Shown here one piece after another: positions 47,091-58,473 of a stretch of 64,000 bases of DNA. The notes under the pieces were generated by a model. That model had not been told where the DNA came from. It worked only from the letters and a program-made list of their open reading frames with translations, and did not search any database. The DNA lies in the NCBI GenBank assembly GCA_014218235.1, contig CM024753.1, positions 5,766,001 to 5,830,000 of the forward strand. The letters are read 5' to 3'. Each line of letters opens with the position of its first letter. The stretch's first letter is position 1. The position numbers and the translations under genes are program-made. This stretch comes from Colocasia esculenta (taxonomy: Eukaryota; Streptophyta; Magnoliopsida; Alismatales; Araceae).

Positions 47091-49561
47091 AGACTGATAT
47101 GCTGAAGGATGCTTCTTTGAAGTGACTCTCTCCACTTGTTAAGTCCTTTTGTTCCATTTTCCCGCCATCTGTTGTATTTCGTAGCTTCATGATACATCAT
47201 CTGGATAGCAACTTGATGAGGTTGGTCTTGTTTTACATTAATCCAAAACATGGTTTGGAAAATAGGAGTTACTAGTTTTAGAGCATAGGATAATAGTGGC
47301 ATTTGTTGTAAATTTCCGTCATGTGCATATCAACTTTATGGTTGTCTCTCGGGGTTCTCGTCATCTTCTTGGTTAATATCTGTGTGTAAGGAAGGAAAGA
47401 TGTTGCTCGATCGTGTGCTTAATGTGCCTAAGAGATGAGCAAAAACTAGGTTTCTAATGCTTGAGAATGTTTTATTCTTAGATTTGTATACTACACTTAA
47501 ACAGCTTCACAGACTTTCTTGTTTTCAAATGTCAATGAGAGATTTCTTTTATTCCAGAGACTCAATGAGAAACCTATGGAGTATTCTCTCTGCCGTTTCA
47601 AGCTAAGAAGCCTTGTATGCATTCTTGAGAGAAGGGTGGAAAGTGGATGGTGAAGGATTAAGTCCTCAGTTCGGTTGAGATTCTTCAGGTAGATAAGTGC
47701 AATTATAACGACGTATTAAATGCTCGGCAAATAAATATGACGCCGAACAGATGAAGGGGCTAATGGGATTGCGGCAGGTGAAGATTGGAGGCTGCTAGCG
47801 CCCTACGTTAGGTTTGAGAGACTTAAGATTTAGATCTCACTCACAGCATCCCTTTTTTTTTTTCCAAAGCTACCAAATCCTGGATTTACATCTCTTGAGG
47901 ACTAAACGTACCCCCTCCTCTCTTCCAGAATCAAACCTCCCTGTCATGAAACAAGATCCTTCCCGGTCGACTCACTCCTATAAATCTTGGTTGTGCTTGG
48001 GGGGTATCCACACTCCCTTCCCTTGGCTGTTGGGGGAAGAAATTCCATGTTCCGATGGTCCTCCTTTCGAGCTCCGGCTCACCCAACTCCCATCTCGAAA
48101 CTCAGTAAGTCAGATCAGATTGGCCAAGTTTGAGCTGATTCGCTATATTGGTCCAAGCTCTACGATTTCAACTTCGTTCGACGAAGAAATGAAATTGTAG
48201 CAACGTCAAGGAACAACTTTTGGTAGGCCTACTACCCCTGAAGGTGAGGGACACGCTCGCGAGGCAATCCCAACCGACGGATTAGAGTGTTTTGCAACAT
48301 AACCTTACAACAAATAATTTGGTTGAAAAAATAAATTAGAAAAGAGCATGTCAATAATAGATAATTTTCAAGACCCAACACCGTCCCTTCACGATAATTT
48401 GGGCTGAAAAACAAGAAAAGAACAATTAGCAGCAAAGCAACGGAAGCCAGTCGATTGCCCTCCTGTAACTGCCGAAAGAATTTATGCATCAACCACCCAC
48501 TTCTAAACTCATGCGAGGTACCCCAAGTTATGCCTGCCCGTGCAAGGAAATCATATGTAAGCGCTGCTCTTGACAAAGCGTTCATAACGATGTCAGTCAC
48601 CAGCACCACGGCCCATCAACAAATTCTTAATCACCAAAGTCGTGATCATGAAAGATGGGATCTGTTCGTCCTGAAAGCAAATCAAGAATTAACTATAACA
48701 GAACAATATCACATGAGTTGTCATTTTTCAAGATCCCTTAGATGCAGGTGCAATCGCATTGGCTGAAATCAAATCAATGTACAAGCATTCACCACGAGAA
48801 ACAATGCATGTCTCTGTGTATCTCTGTGCCGGCGAGCAGCGCGAGAGAGAGAGAGAGAACTGAAAAATGGCTTGAGAGCAATATCATATAAAAAAATTGG
48901 AAATGAGATAGAGTTCAGGCACATCATGCAAAAAGGAATGACACTTGGAGAACATAAAACACTTTGAGACAATAAAAGGGCCTGCTCAAGGGGAGGAGTG
49001 CCACTACTTTAACCTGGTTATTTATAACAATAGTCATGGTCAAAATACAAGAGCTTCAAACCACAACCTACACGAGTGCTTCAGTATTTCTCAGAGCTCA
49101 TGCCCCCATACAACTAACATTTACAGGAACTACATGCGTGTTTCCAAAAGTAGATGCAGGAAGGATTTCTCATGCGGCCTCGTGGCCCAGAAGCTAACAT
49201 TTACAGAACTCTTCACATCAAATACACAGTCAGAACTCGGAAAGCACATGTTCGCCAACCTGTACAGGATTTTTTAACTCCACGTCGTCTCAAGGAGCTT
49301 CTATTATCAGCAATCCTCTTTATGCCAAATATTACACAGTATATGGACAGTGGTGAGGAACGAGGTCTCCAAATCTGTACAGCTCATCATTATTAAACTG
49401 GATCAAACAATATGAGGCAATCACATGATGCTTCCTTGAGAACGTTACAAGGTAGCCTTGGAACATCAAAATAATTCACTCTTTGCCCTGCAGTTAATCA
49501 TTGGTTGTCAGCATTAGGGTAACAAAAACAAACATTGAGGATCATCATGACCTGTTTTGCC
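47091..49561. other. Convergent intergenic space and 3' untranslated regions
   Basis: The CBE1-like gene ends at 47090 and the RVE-like gene, on the other strand, has its stop at 49564-49562. The 3' untranslated regions of both lie here, but no polyadenylation sites can be fixed. The minus-strand frame at 48609-48232 (starting at GTG, containing TYDFLARAGITWG and SVALLLIVLFLFF) is unidentified. It begins after a TGA and is not treated as a gene. Confidence 0.5.
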
Positions 49562-52500
49562 TTACATGAAAGGAACATTCATGGTGTTATTGGCTTGGAC
49601 GACATCTTTAGCACCACAGGATTTACTTTCGTCATTGCCAATGTCATATGAAGATAGCAATCTCTCTGCATAGGATTCAACAAAGTCAGATCATGCCACC
49701 TTTAAGGCTAGCATGTACAGAAAAGACTTCCACTGCTTTATAAATGGCACACAGGAATCTGGTGGAGCCTACACAAAAACAACAATAAGACTTCCATTGA
49801 TCTATGAATGGTATACAGGAATTTGGTGGAGCCTACACAAAACAACTAATGTGCCGATTGTTGATTATATCATGCAAAACATAAAGTATTTGCCTTCTCA
49901 TCCAGTCAGAACCAATTAGAATGATGTTGCTATATGAAATGTACCATGCACGGGCAGTGAACTAATCCCTGACACACAATCTTGTGAGACTTCAATCCTG
50001 GTAGACTTGTTACACAAGTTCAGATTAGACAGAAATGTGTGCATCTAATGCTCTGATATAATAAGTCTTCTTTCAAGGCAGGTCGCATATGATTGACTCT
50101 TCCCAGACCCCACAATGGCAGGAGCCTCTAGACAATCGGGTTGTTTTAATTACAACCAGAAAGATGAAAACAAACCCTTAAAAGTGTACTATATAAAAAA
50201 ATAAGGGCAATGTCCCTGACATTTACAGTAGTCCTCCAAGGAACAAAAGCTTGTACCGAACAAAGTAAGCTCTTTGCTCCACTATAAAGATGTCAGGGTA
50301 CTACGTCTCGAGAGGAACATATCCTGAAGCTAACTGGGAAAGAGCTCATGGAAAATATCAGATGAAACAAGTCAAAATCATTCTATCAACTTAACGAATC
50401 CCCCCTTAACTTTTGAAGCTTTACAGATTTTAAAAGAAAGTTACCATAATTGATATGAATTTATGGACACAAGTAAAACTTGTTCCCCTTGCATTGACAG
50501 TGTGATGCCATAACATGGCTTTAACACCAAATGTAGTCATTGCATATAAGTGACAGTCCGTTCAGAAAATAAATAAAAGAACACTGAACGTAGAATTCAG
50601 AAGAAGATGTAATTTATTTAAAACGCCAACTTCATATGCAGGACTTGAAAAAATAGCTTAAGATATGTGTGATACAAAACCATTTCTTTGTAGAACTTAG
50701 CAGCCACAAGACAAAAGTATCTGCTCAGGGCGGTTGCAGCATCACATAAAGTGGTACAAGTGCAAAATACAAGCAAGACCTTTTAATCAAATATGAACAA
50801 AACCATAAACTTTCTGCCAAATCAATAAGCAACAATTGAGTGAAAAGAGTATGTGAAAGTGGGTCGAGTGAACCTAAACTAAGAGTGAAAACTATCCAAA
50901 GAGAAACGGTGAAAGAGTACTCACATGGTCCTCAAAGTCAGGGCTTGTCAAATTGATGGACAAGTTTCTCATTAGCAACAACACCTGCAGAGCAAGGTGA
51001 TAAGATGCATTTAGTCTCATAAGAGCATCCTCTTTGTATGAAAACAGAATACAGTAATTCGGTGGATAACACTATAACAACTTCTCAAAAATAAAAGGCG
51101 TACAACTGATGAATTATTTAAACTGCAGTCCCAAACAAACATGATATATGTAACAGGTGGAAGACCGAGGGACGCTGTTGGGGGGTGAGTTAGGATGAAG
51201 TTTGATCGGCATGAGCAATTACTGGCAATGTTCTACTAGAGAAATTTCCTCTGTAATCTTGAACTTTAAAAATAACATCTCTAGCAAATGGTTTTAACCA
51301 GCATTTTTTCTGTATATGACTAACTTTCTCGATAATGACAACTTTCAAATGTCAATTTGCACACAAAATACCACAGCTGAAATCATATACTATCAAACAT
51401 ATCAGAATCAATGATAGATGACGCCCTTATATACGCTCAAGTCTTAGAATTCGTCTAGACCAGAAAGAAATAATATTCACATCCTCAGAAAAATAAAACA
51501 AAATAGAACAAGAAATTTCTCAATATTTAACATCTAGATATGTCATCCTCGTTTAAAAAAATTTCTAGAGGTCACATGCAGTCTCAAGAACTTAAAAGGT
51601 AATGATAAAAGACCATGGAATGTTGGAATTGTCCAAGAGTCAACACATGCCCTCAAATTAGAGAATCAAACCATGGCTAAGCTCTAGGTACTAGTTCCCC
51701 TTTTATACTCCTTGGAATATCAATTATTAGCATTTCACAAGTGCTGAAGATTTTCACAACTTCTTTTACAACTGCTGAAGATATGAAACAGTCCAATCTA
51801 AGTCCTACCAGACAATATAAATGGAAAAGATTGTAACCTAGATGTTGAGATATGCAAAGCATATTCCAATTTTGAGGGAGAAACCAGAGATCACATTGAT
51901 ACGTGCAAGCTGTTGAAGTAGGCATTAACCTAAACTAATTTCAGCAGCTCCTAAATCATGGTCGTATCAGAGAACACCGAAGAGTTCAGATTAGATACAA
52001 ATCTGGAAATAAATTTTGATGGGATGGTAAAAGTTTCGCACCCAAACGAAATAAAACGTGATAGACTAAAGAACTACATGAAATGCCTGCATCCAGAGTT
52101 TCAGAGAAATCCAGTAAAAAATGAAAGACAATTTTGTACAGAGTATAGATCTTTGCAGTAGAAATATTATTATTATCCCCTTTCAATATTTTATGTCGGT
52201 GAAGAAAGCAGCAATTATCTTTTCGTCAGGGAACCATCTCAGAACCGTACAAAAAATATTAATAGTAAACAGAAATCCATGGCTTACAGTTTCCACATCA
52301 ATAGGGTCCATCTCCTTCAGTTTCTGCAGATGCCCGCCTGTATTTGGATCAAACACACTTCCAATAAAGCTATACACTCGGACAAAGTCTGGCATAACTG
52401 CAAAGAACAAAGAACTTGAATGAAGCTAATGGAAAAGAAATCACCGAAAGAGGATCAAGCAACAAGCATTAACAAGCCCATTTTCCCTTCAAGAGGGAAG

Positions 52501-52689
52501 TAGGTTGCACTGGCAATTTATTAAATAATAAACAAGGTAATCGTTTTCAAAAAAACAATATCCAAAGTTATCTAACATTTCATATGTAAGCAACACCCCA
52601 AGCAAACAGGAGAAGACGCTACACTCAATGACAGTCTCAGAAACAAATAACAGAAAAGCCCAAATGGATCAACTCATTCTGAGAACCTA

Positions 52690-53135
52690 CCATCTACATC
52701 ATCATCATCAGAGCCTTATCCATTATTTGGGGTCGGCAACATGAATCATGTTCCGCCAAAGATTTCTATCAAATGTTATATTCATATTTAAACACAAAAA
52801 TCAATGTCCTTCCTAATAACATCGCACTATCTCATTTTAGGCCCCGAGCTCTTTTATTAGCATCCACTAAAATTTGGTCACATCTTTTAACCAATGCCGA
52901 GTTAGGGCGACGGTGGACGTGTCCAAACCACCTGAGTCTATTTTATCTCATTTTACTATCAATTGAAGCTATCCACCAGCCCTCACGGAAGCACTCATTC
53001 ATAATTTTATCTTTCTTAGTTTTACCACACATCCATCTCAACATCCTCATCTCTGCTACACACATTTTGTTAATGTGTTCCTTTCGTACTACCCAACACT
53101 CGGTATCACATAACAAAGCAGGCCTTACAGATGTT
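52690..53135 (-). mobile_element. RTE-clade LINE 3' fragment in RVE copy A intron
   Basis: Same family as 44407-44850: CATCATCATCATCAGAGCCT (the LINE 3' tail on the other strand) near 52696, then sequence whose minus strand encodes the RTE C-terminal region with frame breaks. It is 5'-truncated. Its main part is missing from copy B. Confidence 0.85.
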
Positions 53136-55008
53136 CTATAAAACTTCCTTTAAGTTTCATGGGTATATGACGATCACAAAGGACTCCTGATGCATTTCTC
53201 CATTACATAACAAGATAAATTCATAGAAGACAGGCATTGAAACATCATTAAGAGAAGTATCAAGCATCCATTAATTCTTGTTCCCCCAGAATTCTGCCTT
53301 TACCATTTGTAGAATAGACGTTGAGTATTAAATTGGATAATATCTTTCAGTTGACATGCTTGTGAGAGGGAAACATCAATGGAATCATGTCGTAACACTG
53401 TATCCCTTACTGTCGTGGAAATGATTTGCTCAAGTATGTTGGCACTATGAAGAACATTTATCATGGAATTGAAGCTTTAGCTCGGTTATCTTCCCTCTCT
53501 GTGGTTTACAAGCCATGAAATATAACTTATATTACATTCAAAGTTCGAACTCTATTAGACATACCTACTGAATCACAGATAGTTATAGTTTACATAAATA
53601 TGTTAGAGGAGTAGTCATTGAGGCAACTGCACTGGCATTGACACCAGCATAAGGAGATAGTCTCAATGAATACATATCTGGCCTGTTTGATATTTGGATG
53701 GATCATAGGAGCAGAGACGAGTAGGCATAACTCATTCAGGGCCATTTTATCTCATGTTTGGTGAAAACATGAATAGGAATGAGGATAATGGCCAATTTCG
53801 CAGGGAAAATTGGGACACAAAAGGGATCGCGGAATGTGTTACACTCATTCCTAACCCCATTTTGGGGATATCACTGATCCTTTACCCCCCCCCCCCAACC
53901 AATCCCACAATATGCATAGCAAATGTGAAACAGGGTTAAACCATCCCCATCCCCACTCTATCCACACATCAAATTGCCCCCCAAGGATTACTTATGTGCA
54001 AGGCTGCATGGTGAATTCCTTAGATCATATTTGATGCATGCTTAGAACTGCTCCAATAACAACATTTTTTATTTAGAAATGAAGAGAATGTTATACGGAG
54101 TTAAAGAAAGGAAAGAAATCAAACAGTAGTTAATATCTGGCATGCAAATACGAAAGAAATCAACATTGAAGTCAATATGTGACATGCAAATACACCATTT
54201 TTATACAGAAGCAACTAAAAGAGAGAACAACATGGTGTCATCACTTCTTTCAGAGAGGGGGCAACTATTGAAATGCAAATGGCAGTAGAGTCCATTCTCC
54301 TATTCATTTGCAGGAAAAAAAGGGAGCTGCTTTTAACCTCTAATCTCCAGTTTCATATTTTCTGCACTGCAATTGCTATTAACCTCTACCCTACATTGGG
54401 ATTGGTTTGAGGATATGATATATCAATCTTCAAGGCAATCACTAATAAGTAAAAATATTACAGGTTAACTATTGCATAGGAATATGCACTTTGAGTTCTT
54501 AAATTGTTATTACATCTATTTTATAGAAAATATGGCCAATCACAATAAAAGGGTATCCAGTTGTATTCTTGTGGAGTAATAGAACTTGCAATCATTGTCC
54601 ATTCTTCATCATCATCAGTCTTATCTCAGCAATCGTTATCCATTATTTTATTTAAGGCAAAGCACATTGAAATATGAAAGATAATTTTTGGCACAGAGAA
54701 AATACTGTCTCATCATGTAAAATATGTCCTGCATTGGAGTGGCAGGCTCTGAATCAGATATGCCTTAAAAAAATTCTAAATGAATGAAACAAGGTTTTTT
54801 ATAAAATATGCTAAGATACATCAGGTCAGATCAGAAGGTGATCAGCTTATCTTGCTTGATTCTGCCTCCAAATCAGCCTACTACAACTGTCCAGATCCCA
54901 TGATCACACTGATTCAGCTTGATCTGCCCTGATTGAATTGGTTTTCTTATTACACCTTTTTCAGTTTTGGCCTGTTAAGGCCCAGAATCAGATCCCCTAG
55001 TGGTGATC
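53136..55008. other. RVE copy A intron sequence, no gene
   Basis: Intron between the exons at 55733 and 52397. No coding sequence recognised. A C run at 53885-53895 and short frames such as 53754-53939 have no domain. Everything from 52761 to 54974 is absent from copy B. Confidence 0.6.
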
Positions 55009-55448
55009 CCATAGTTGTCAAGGCAACCCAAGGAGTGATAGGGGTCCTTGTGCACCTAGGTTCCCCACAGTGGGGAGAGAGGCCCTGTGACAGAGAAGGG
55101 TGTGTGATAGTGCAAAGTGACGGTGCACAGATCAGAGTTTAATGGTCCAACAACCAAGACACCCAGGCGAGTGGCTTGAAGCTGCCTAGGCAGCACCTAG
55201 ACCCGCCATTTTGAGGCCCAACAAGGGCACATCGCTCCTCTCAAAATGGTATTCACCAGCACCTAGTTTGACAACTATTGCAAAGTGACGGCACACAGAT
55301 CAGAGTTTAATGGTCCAACAACCAAGACACCCAGGCGAGTGGCTTGAAGCTGCCTAGGCAGCACCTAGACCCGCCATTTTGAGGCCCAACAAGGGCACAT
55401 CGCTCCTCTCAAAATGGTTTTCACCAGCACCTAGTTTGACAACTATGG
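55009..55448. mobile_element. MITE with CCATAGTTGTCAA terminal repeats, copy A
   Basis: Left end CCATAGTTGTCAAGGC, right end TTTGACAACTATGG: inverted terminal repeats of 13 bases. Copy B's version (61730-61997) is 268 bp, and this one is longer through the tandem duplication at 55112-55447. It has no coding capacity, and target duplications were not clear. Confidence 0.75.
55112..55447. repeat. 168-bp tandem duplication inside the MITE
   Basis: GCAAAGTGACGG begins at 55112 and again at 55280, and the units are almost identical (TGGTATTC versus TGGTTTTC). The first ends AACTATT and the second AACTATGG, so only the second carries the terminus. Copy B has one unit. Confidence 0.9.
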
Positions 55449-57146
55449 GCAATCCCCATCCAGCTTAGCCATTTCTGCATTCTATGGCATTAAGATGGCA
55501 AGTGAAACTGAGAACACAGAACACAAATACATCTGGATAATCACTGGGTTATTCTGGAATGAAAGTAACCATGATCCTGCATGAACTTCGTTTATAATTA
55601 ATTAACTTACCAAGCTAGGAGAGTCCAGTGGGTAATTTTAACTTACAAACAATATCTTTCAAGTTAATTTATTATCCTGTACTCCAGTGCCAGCAGTTTT
55701 GTGGGCGTAGGTCACAGTCCATGAGAACTTACCACGGAGTGAATTCATGTGATTCCGCTGATCAGCTGTTTCAGAAATTGGCCATGTCCCAGAAGGGCTT
55801 TCAGTGCTACTACAACAGCAATTATTAGCAACTGCTGATCCCCCAAGAGGTACATCATCTGAAAAGATACTTATCAAATCAGCATAAATGAACTATCAAT
55901 ATCTCCTTTTAAGCAAGGAAAGCATCAATTTATCGGACATTCATGAGAACCTTGGTCAGATTGATGTACTAATTGGTGGACCAGAATTAGGAGTCCACGA
56001 AGCCACTGTTGCTCCTGTAGCAGAATTCCTCAGCACAGATGATGAATCCATCCTGAGAGCATAGCCTGGTTCAAGCAAGCAAGAAGCTTGAAATGGTCGG
56101 GTACCTTGTGACAACAAAGGAGCTGGAAATTTTTCAATTATTGAAGTCAATACAACTCCACGGAAATACAAAAGTTAGAATTCAATGAATCAAGGATCAC
56201 ACCATTTTTAGAGGCTTTTTGAGGATAGGGATGAGCTGCTTTCCGCTTTGGGCGAGGAGGCGGAACATGTTCACTTGTCCCATTCTTCTGTACCTTCAAA
56301 AAGTATTTCTGTGCATGGCTTCGAATCTGCAAAAATTTTACTCTGTAAGAACCCATAAGATGGAAATGTTATCTAGATGTTTACTATGGAGAAAGATATT
56401 GGAAAATATTGATAAGTTAGACCATTGGGCACAAGATGATAGCATTGGGCAAACATTTCCAATTGTTCACTGGCTTAAACATCACAATGAAGGCAAAATT
56501 CAGGCACATAACAAATGTGGATGATGTCATAAGCTAGCCACTCGCTTTTAAATTCCTGCCTTACTAGAGTCATGTTTTCTTTCAGTAGGAGAGCACATCT
56601 TTCTACCCCTTACCACCGAGGCATTATCTTCTATCGACTCTTCCAAATAATTGGTAAAAAGACACACCCCACCATTGACATGAAATCCCATACCCCTGAG
56701 TCCACCATTCGTTGTGCATATTTATCCACACAAGAAATTTGCTTTATACAAAAACTTGTCTATAATTTTATATTTTCATAATTTCATACAGATGGTAATC
56801 AAACAAACAGCTTTTGTCACTGATTCCAGGTTCATACAATCAGGATGAATTGACTGGTTTGGTCCAATCTCAGGAGGAATCAGACTGATTACACTAGCTA
56901 GATGCAACCTAATTTACCTCAACTAAGCTGAGATATGTGTATAGTGATGGGGGATTTTTTTTCTTTTAGTGTTATATTTTATAGTTTATAGGGGTCTATA
57001 TGATATCATGGTTAGTTGTTGTGCCTTAGCTTATCTTGTGCCTAGAGTATAAGTTATTGTGTACTCAGGTCTAAGCACTCTTTTATTTGTAATTAGTGAA
57101 TTAATTAAGCAAACCTCCTCCTCTGCTGCTGAGGACCTGCGAAGGT

Positions 57147-57246
57147 NNNNNNNNNNNNNNNNNNNNNNNNNNNNNNNNNNNNNNNNNNNNNNNNNNNNNN
57201 NNNNNNNNNNNNNNNNNNNNNNNNNNNNNNNNNNNNNNNNNNNNNN
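57147..57246. other. Assembly gap, exactly 100 N
   Basis: A run of 100 N, the usual filler for a scaffold join of unknown length. It joins the right end of copy A to the left end of copy B. Confidence 0.99.
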
Positions 57247-58473
57247 AAAAGAGCATGTCAATAATAGATAATTTTCAAGACCCAACACCGTCCCTTCACG
57301 ATAATTTGGGCTGAAAAACAAGAAAAGAACAATTAGCAGCAAAGCAACGGAAGCCAGTCGATTGCCCTCCTGTAACTGCCGAAAGAATTTATGCATCAAC
57401 CACCCACTTCTAAACTCATGCGAGGTACCCCAAGTTATGCCTGCCCGTGCAAGGAAATCATATGTAAGCGCTGCTCTTGACAAAGCGTTCATAACGATGT
57501 CAGTCACCAGCACCACGGCCCATCAACAAATTCTTAATCACCAAAGTCGTGATCATGAAAGATGGGATCTGTTCGTCCTGAAAGCAAATCAAGATTAACT
57601 ATAACAGAACAATATCACATGAGTTGTCATTTTTCAAGATCCCTTAGATGCAGGTGCAATCGCATTGGCTGAAATCAAATCAATGTACAAGCATTCACCA
57701 CGAGAAACAATGCATGTCTCTGTGTATCTCTGTGCCGGCGAGCAGCGCGAGAGAGAGAGAGAGAACTGAAAAATGGCTTTGAGAGCAATATCATATAAAA
57801 AAAAATGGAAATGCGATAGAGTTCAGGCACATCATGCAAAAAAGAATGACACTTGGAGAACATAAAACACTTTGAGACAATAAAAAGGGCCTGCTCAAGG
57901 GGAGGAGTGCCACTACTTTAACCTGGTTATTTATAACAATAGTCATGGTCAAAATACAAGAGCTTCAAACCCACAACCTACACGAGTGCTTCAGTATTTC
58001 TCAGAGCTCATGCCCCCATACAACTAACATTTACAGGAACTACATGCGTGTTTCCAAAAGTAGATGCAGGAAGGATTTCTCATGCGGCCTCGTGGCCCAG
58101 AAGCTAACATTTACAGAACTCTTCACATCAAATACACAGTCAGAACTCGGAAAGCACATGTTCGCCAACCTGTACAGGATTTTTTAACTCCACGTCGTCT
58201 CAAGGAGCTTCTATTATCAGCAATCCTCTTTATGCCAAATATTACACAGTATATGGACAGCGGTGAGGAACGAGGTCTCCAAATCTGTACAGCTCATCAT
58301 TATTAAACTGGATCAAACAATATGAGGCAATCACATGATGCTTCCTTGAGAACGTTACAAGGTAGCCTTGGAACATCAAAATAATTCACTCTTTGCCCTG
58401 CAGTTAATCATTGGTTGTCAGCATTAGGGTAACACAAAACAAACATTGAGGATCATTCATGACCTGTTTTGCC

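Larger units (their letters stand above)
49562..56326 (-). pseudogene. RVE: REVEILLE (RVE6/8-type) MYB clock transcription factor, copy A, frame-broken and 5'-partial
   Basis: Minus-strand exons: 56326-56203 (IRSHAQKYFLKVQKNGTSEH then PRPKRKAAHPYPQKA), 56122-55970, 55858-55733, 52397-52288 (VYSFIGSVFDPNTGGHLQKL), 50984-50925 (VLLLMRNLSINLTSPDFEDH) and 49665-49562. The SHAQKYF end of the MYB repeat and the LCL-type block are the RVE6/RVE8 signature; relatives bind the evening element and act as activators in the plant circadian clock. The last exon here reads AGAGATTG where copy B reads AGAAGATTG, so RLLSSYD falls out of frame. The exon(s) with the start and first part of the MYB domain are missing. 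It lies tail to tail with the CBE1-like gene. Probably the other haplotype of copy B. Confidence 0.85.
48340..57146. repeat. Duplicated segment, copy A
   Basis: Near-identical to copy B at 57247-63694, with only scattered single-base and short indel differences apart from 2.2 kb present only here (52761-54974) and an extra 168-bp tandem unit at 55112-55447. It stops exactly at the N run with GCGAAGGT. Confidence 0.95.

Noticed and set aside
48232..48609. Minus-strand frame with TYDFLARAGITWG, also in copy B
   Set aside because: No ATG start in frame, preceded by a stop, no family recognised. Presence in both copies only reflects the duplication. It could be downstream untranslated sequence of RVE.
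57031..57516. 161-codon frame spanning the N run
   Set aside because: It is an artefact of translating across the gap.
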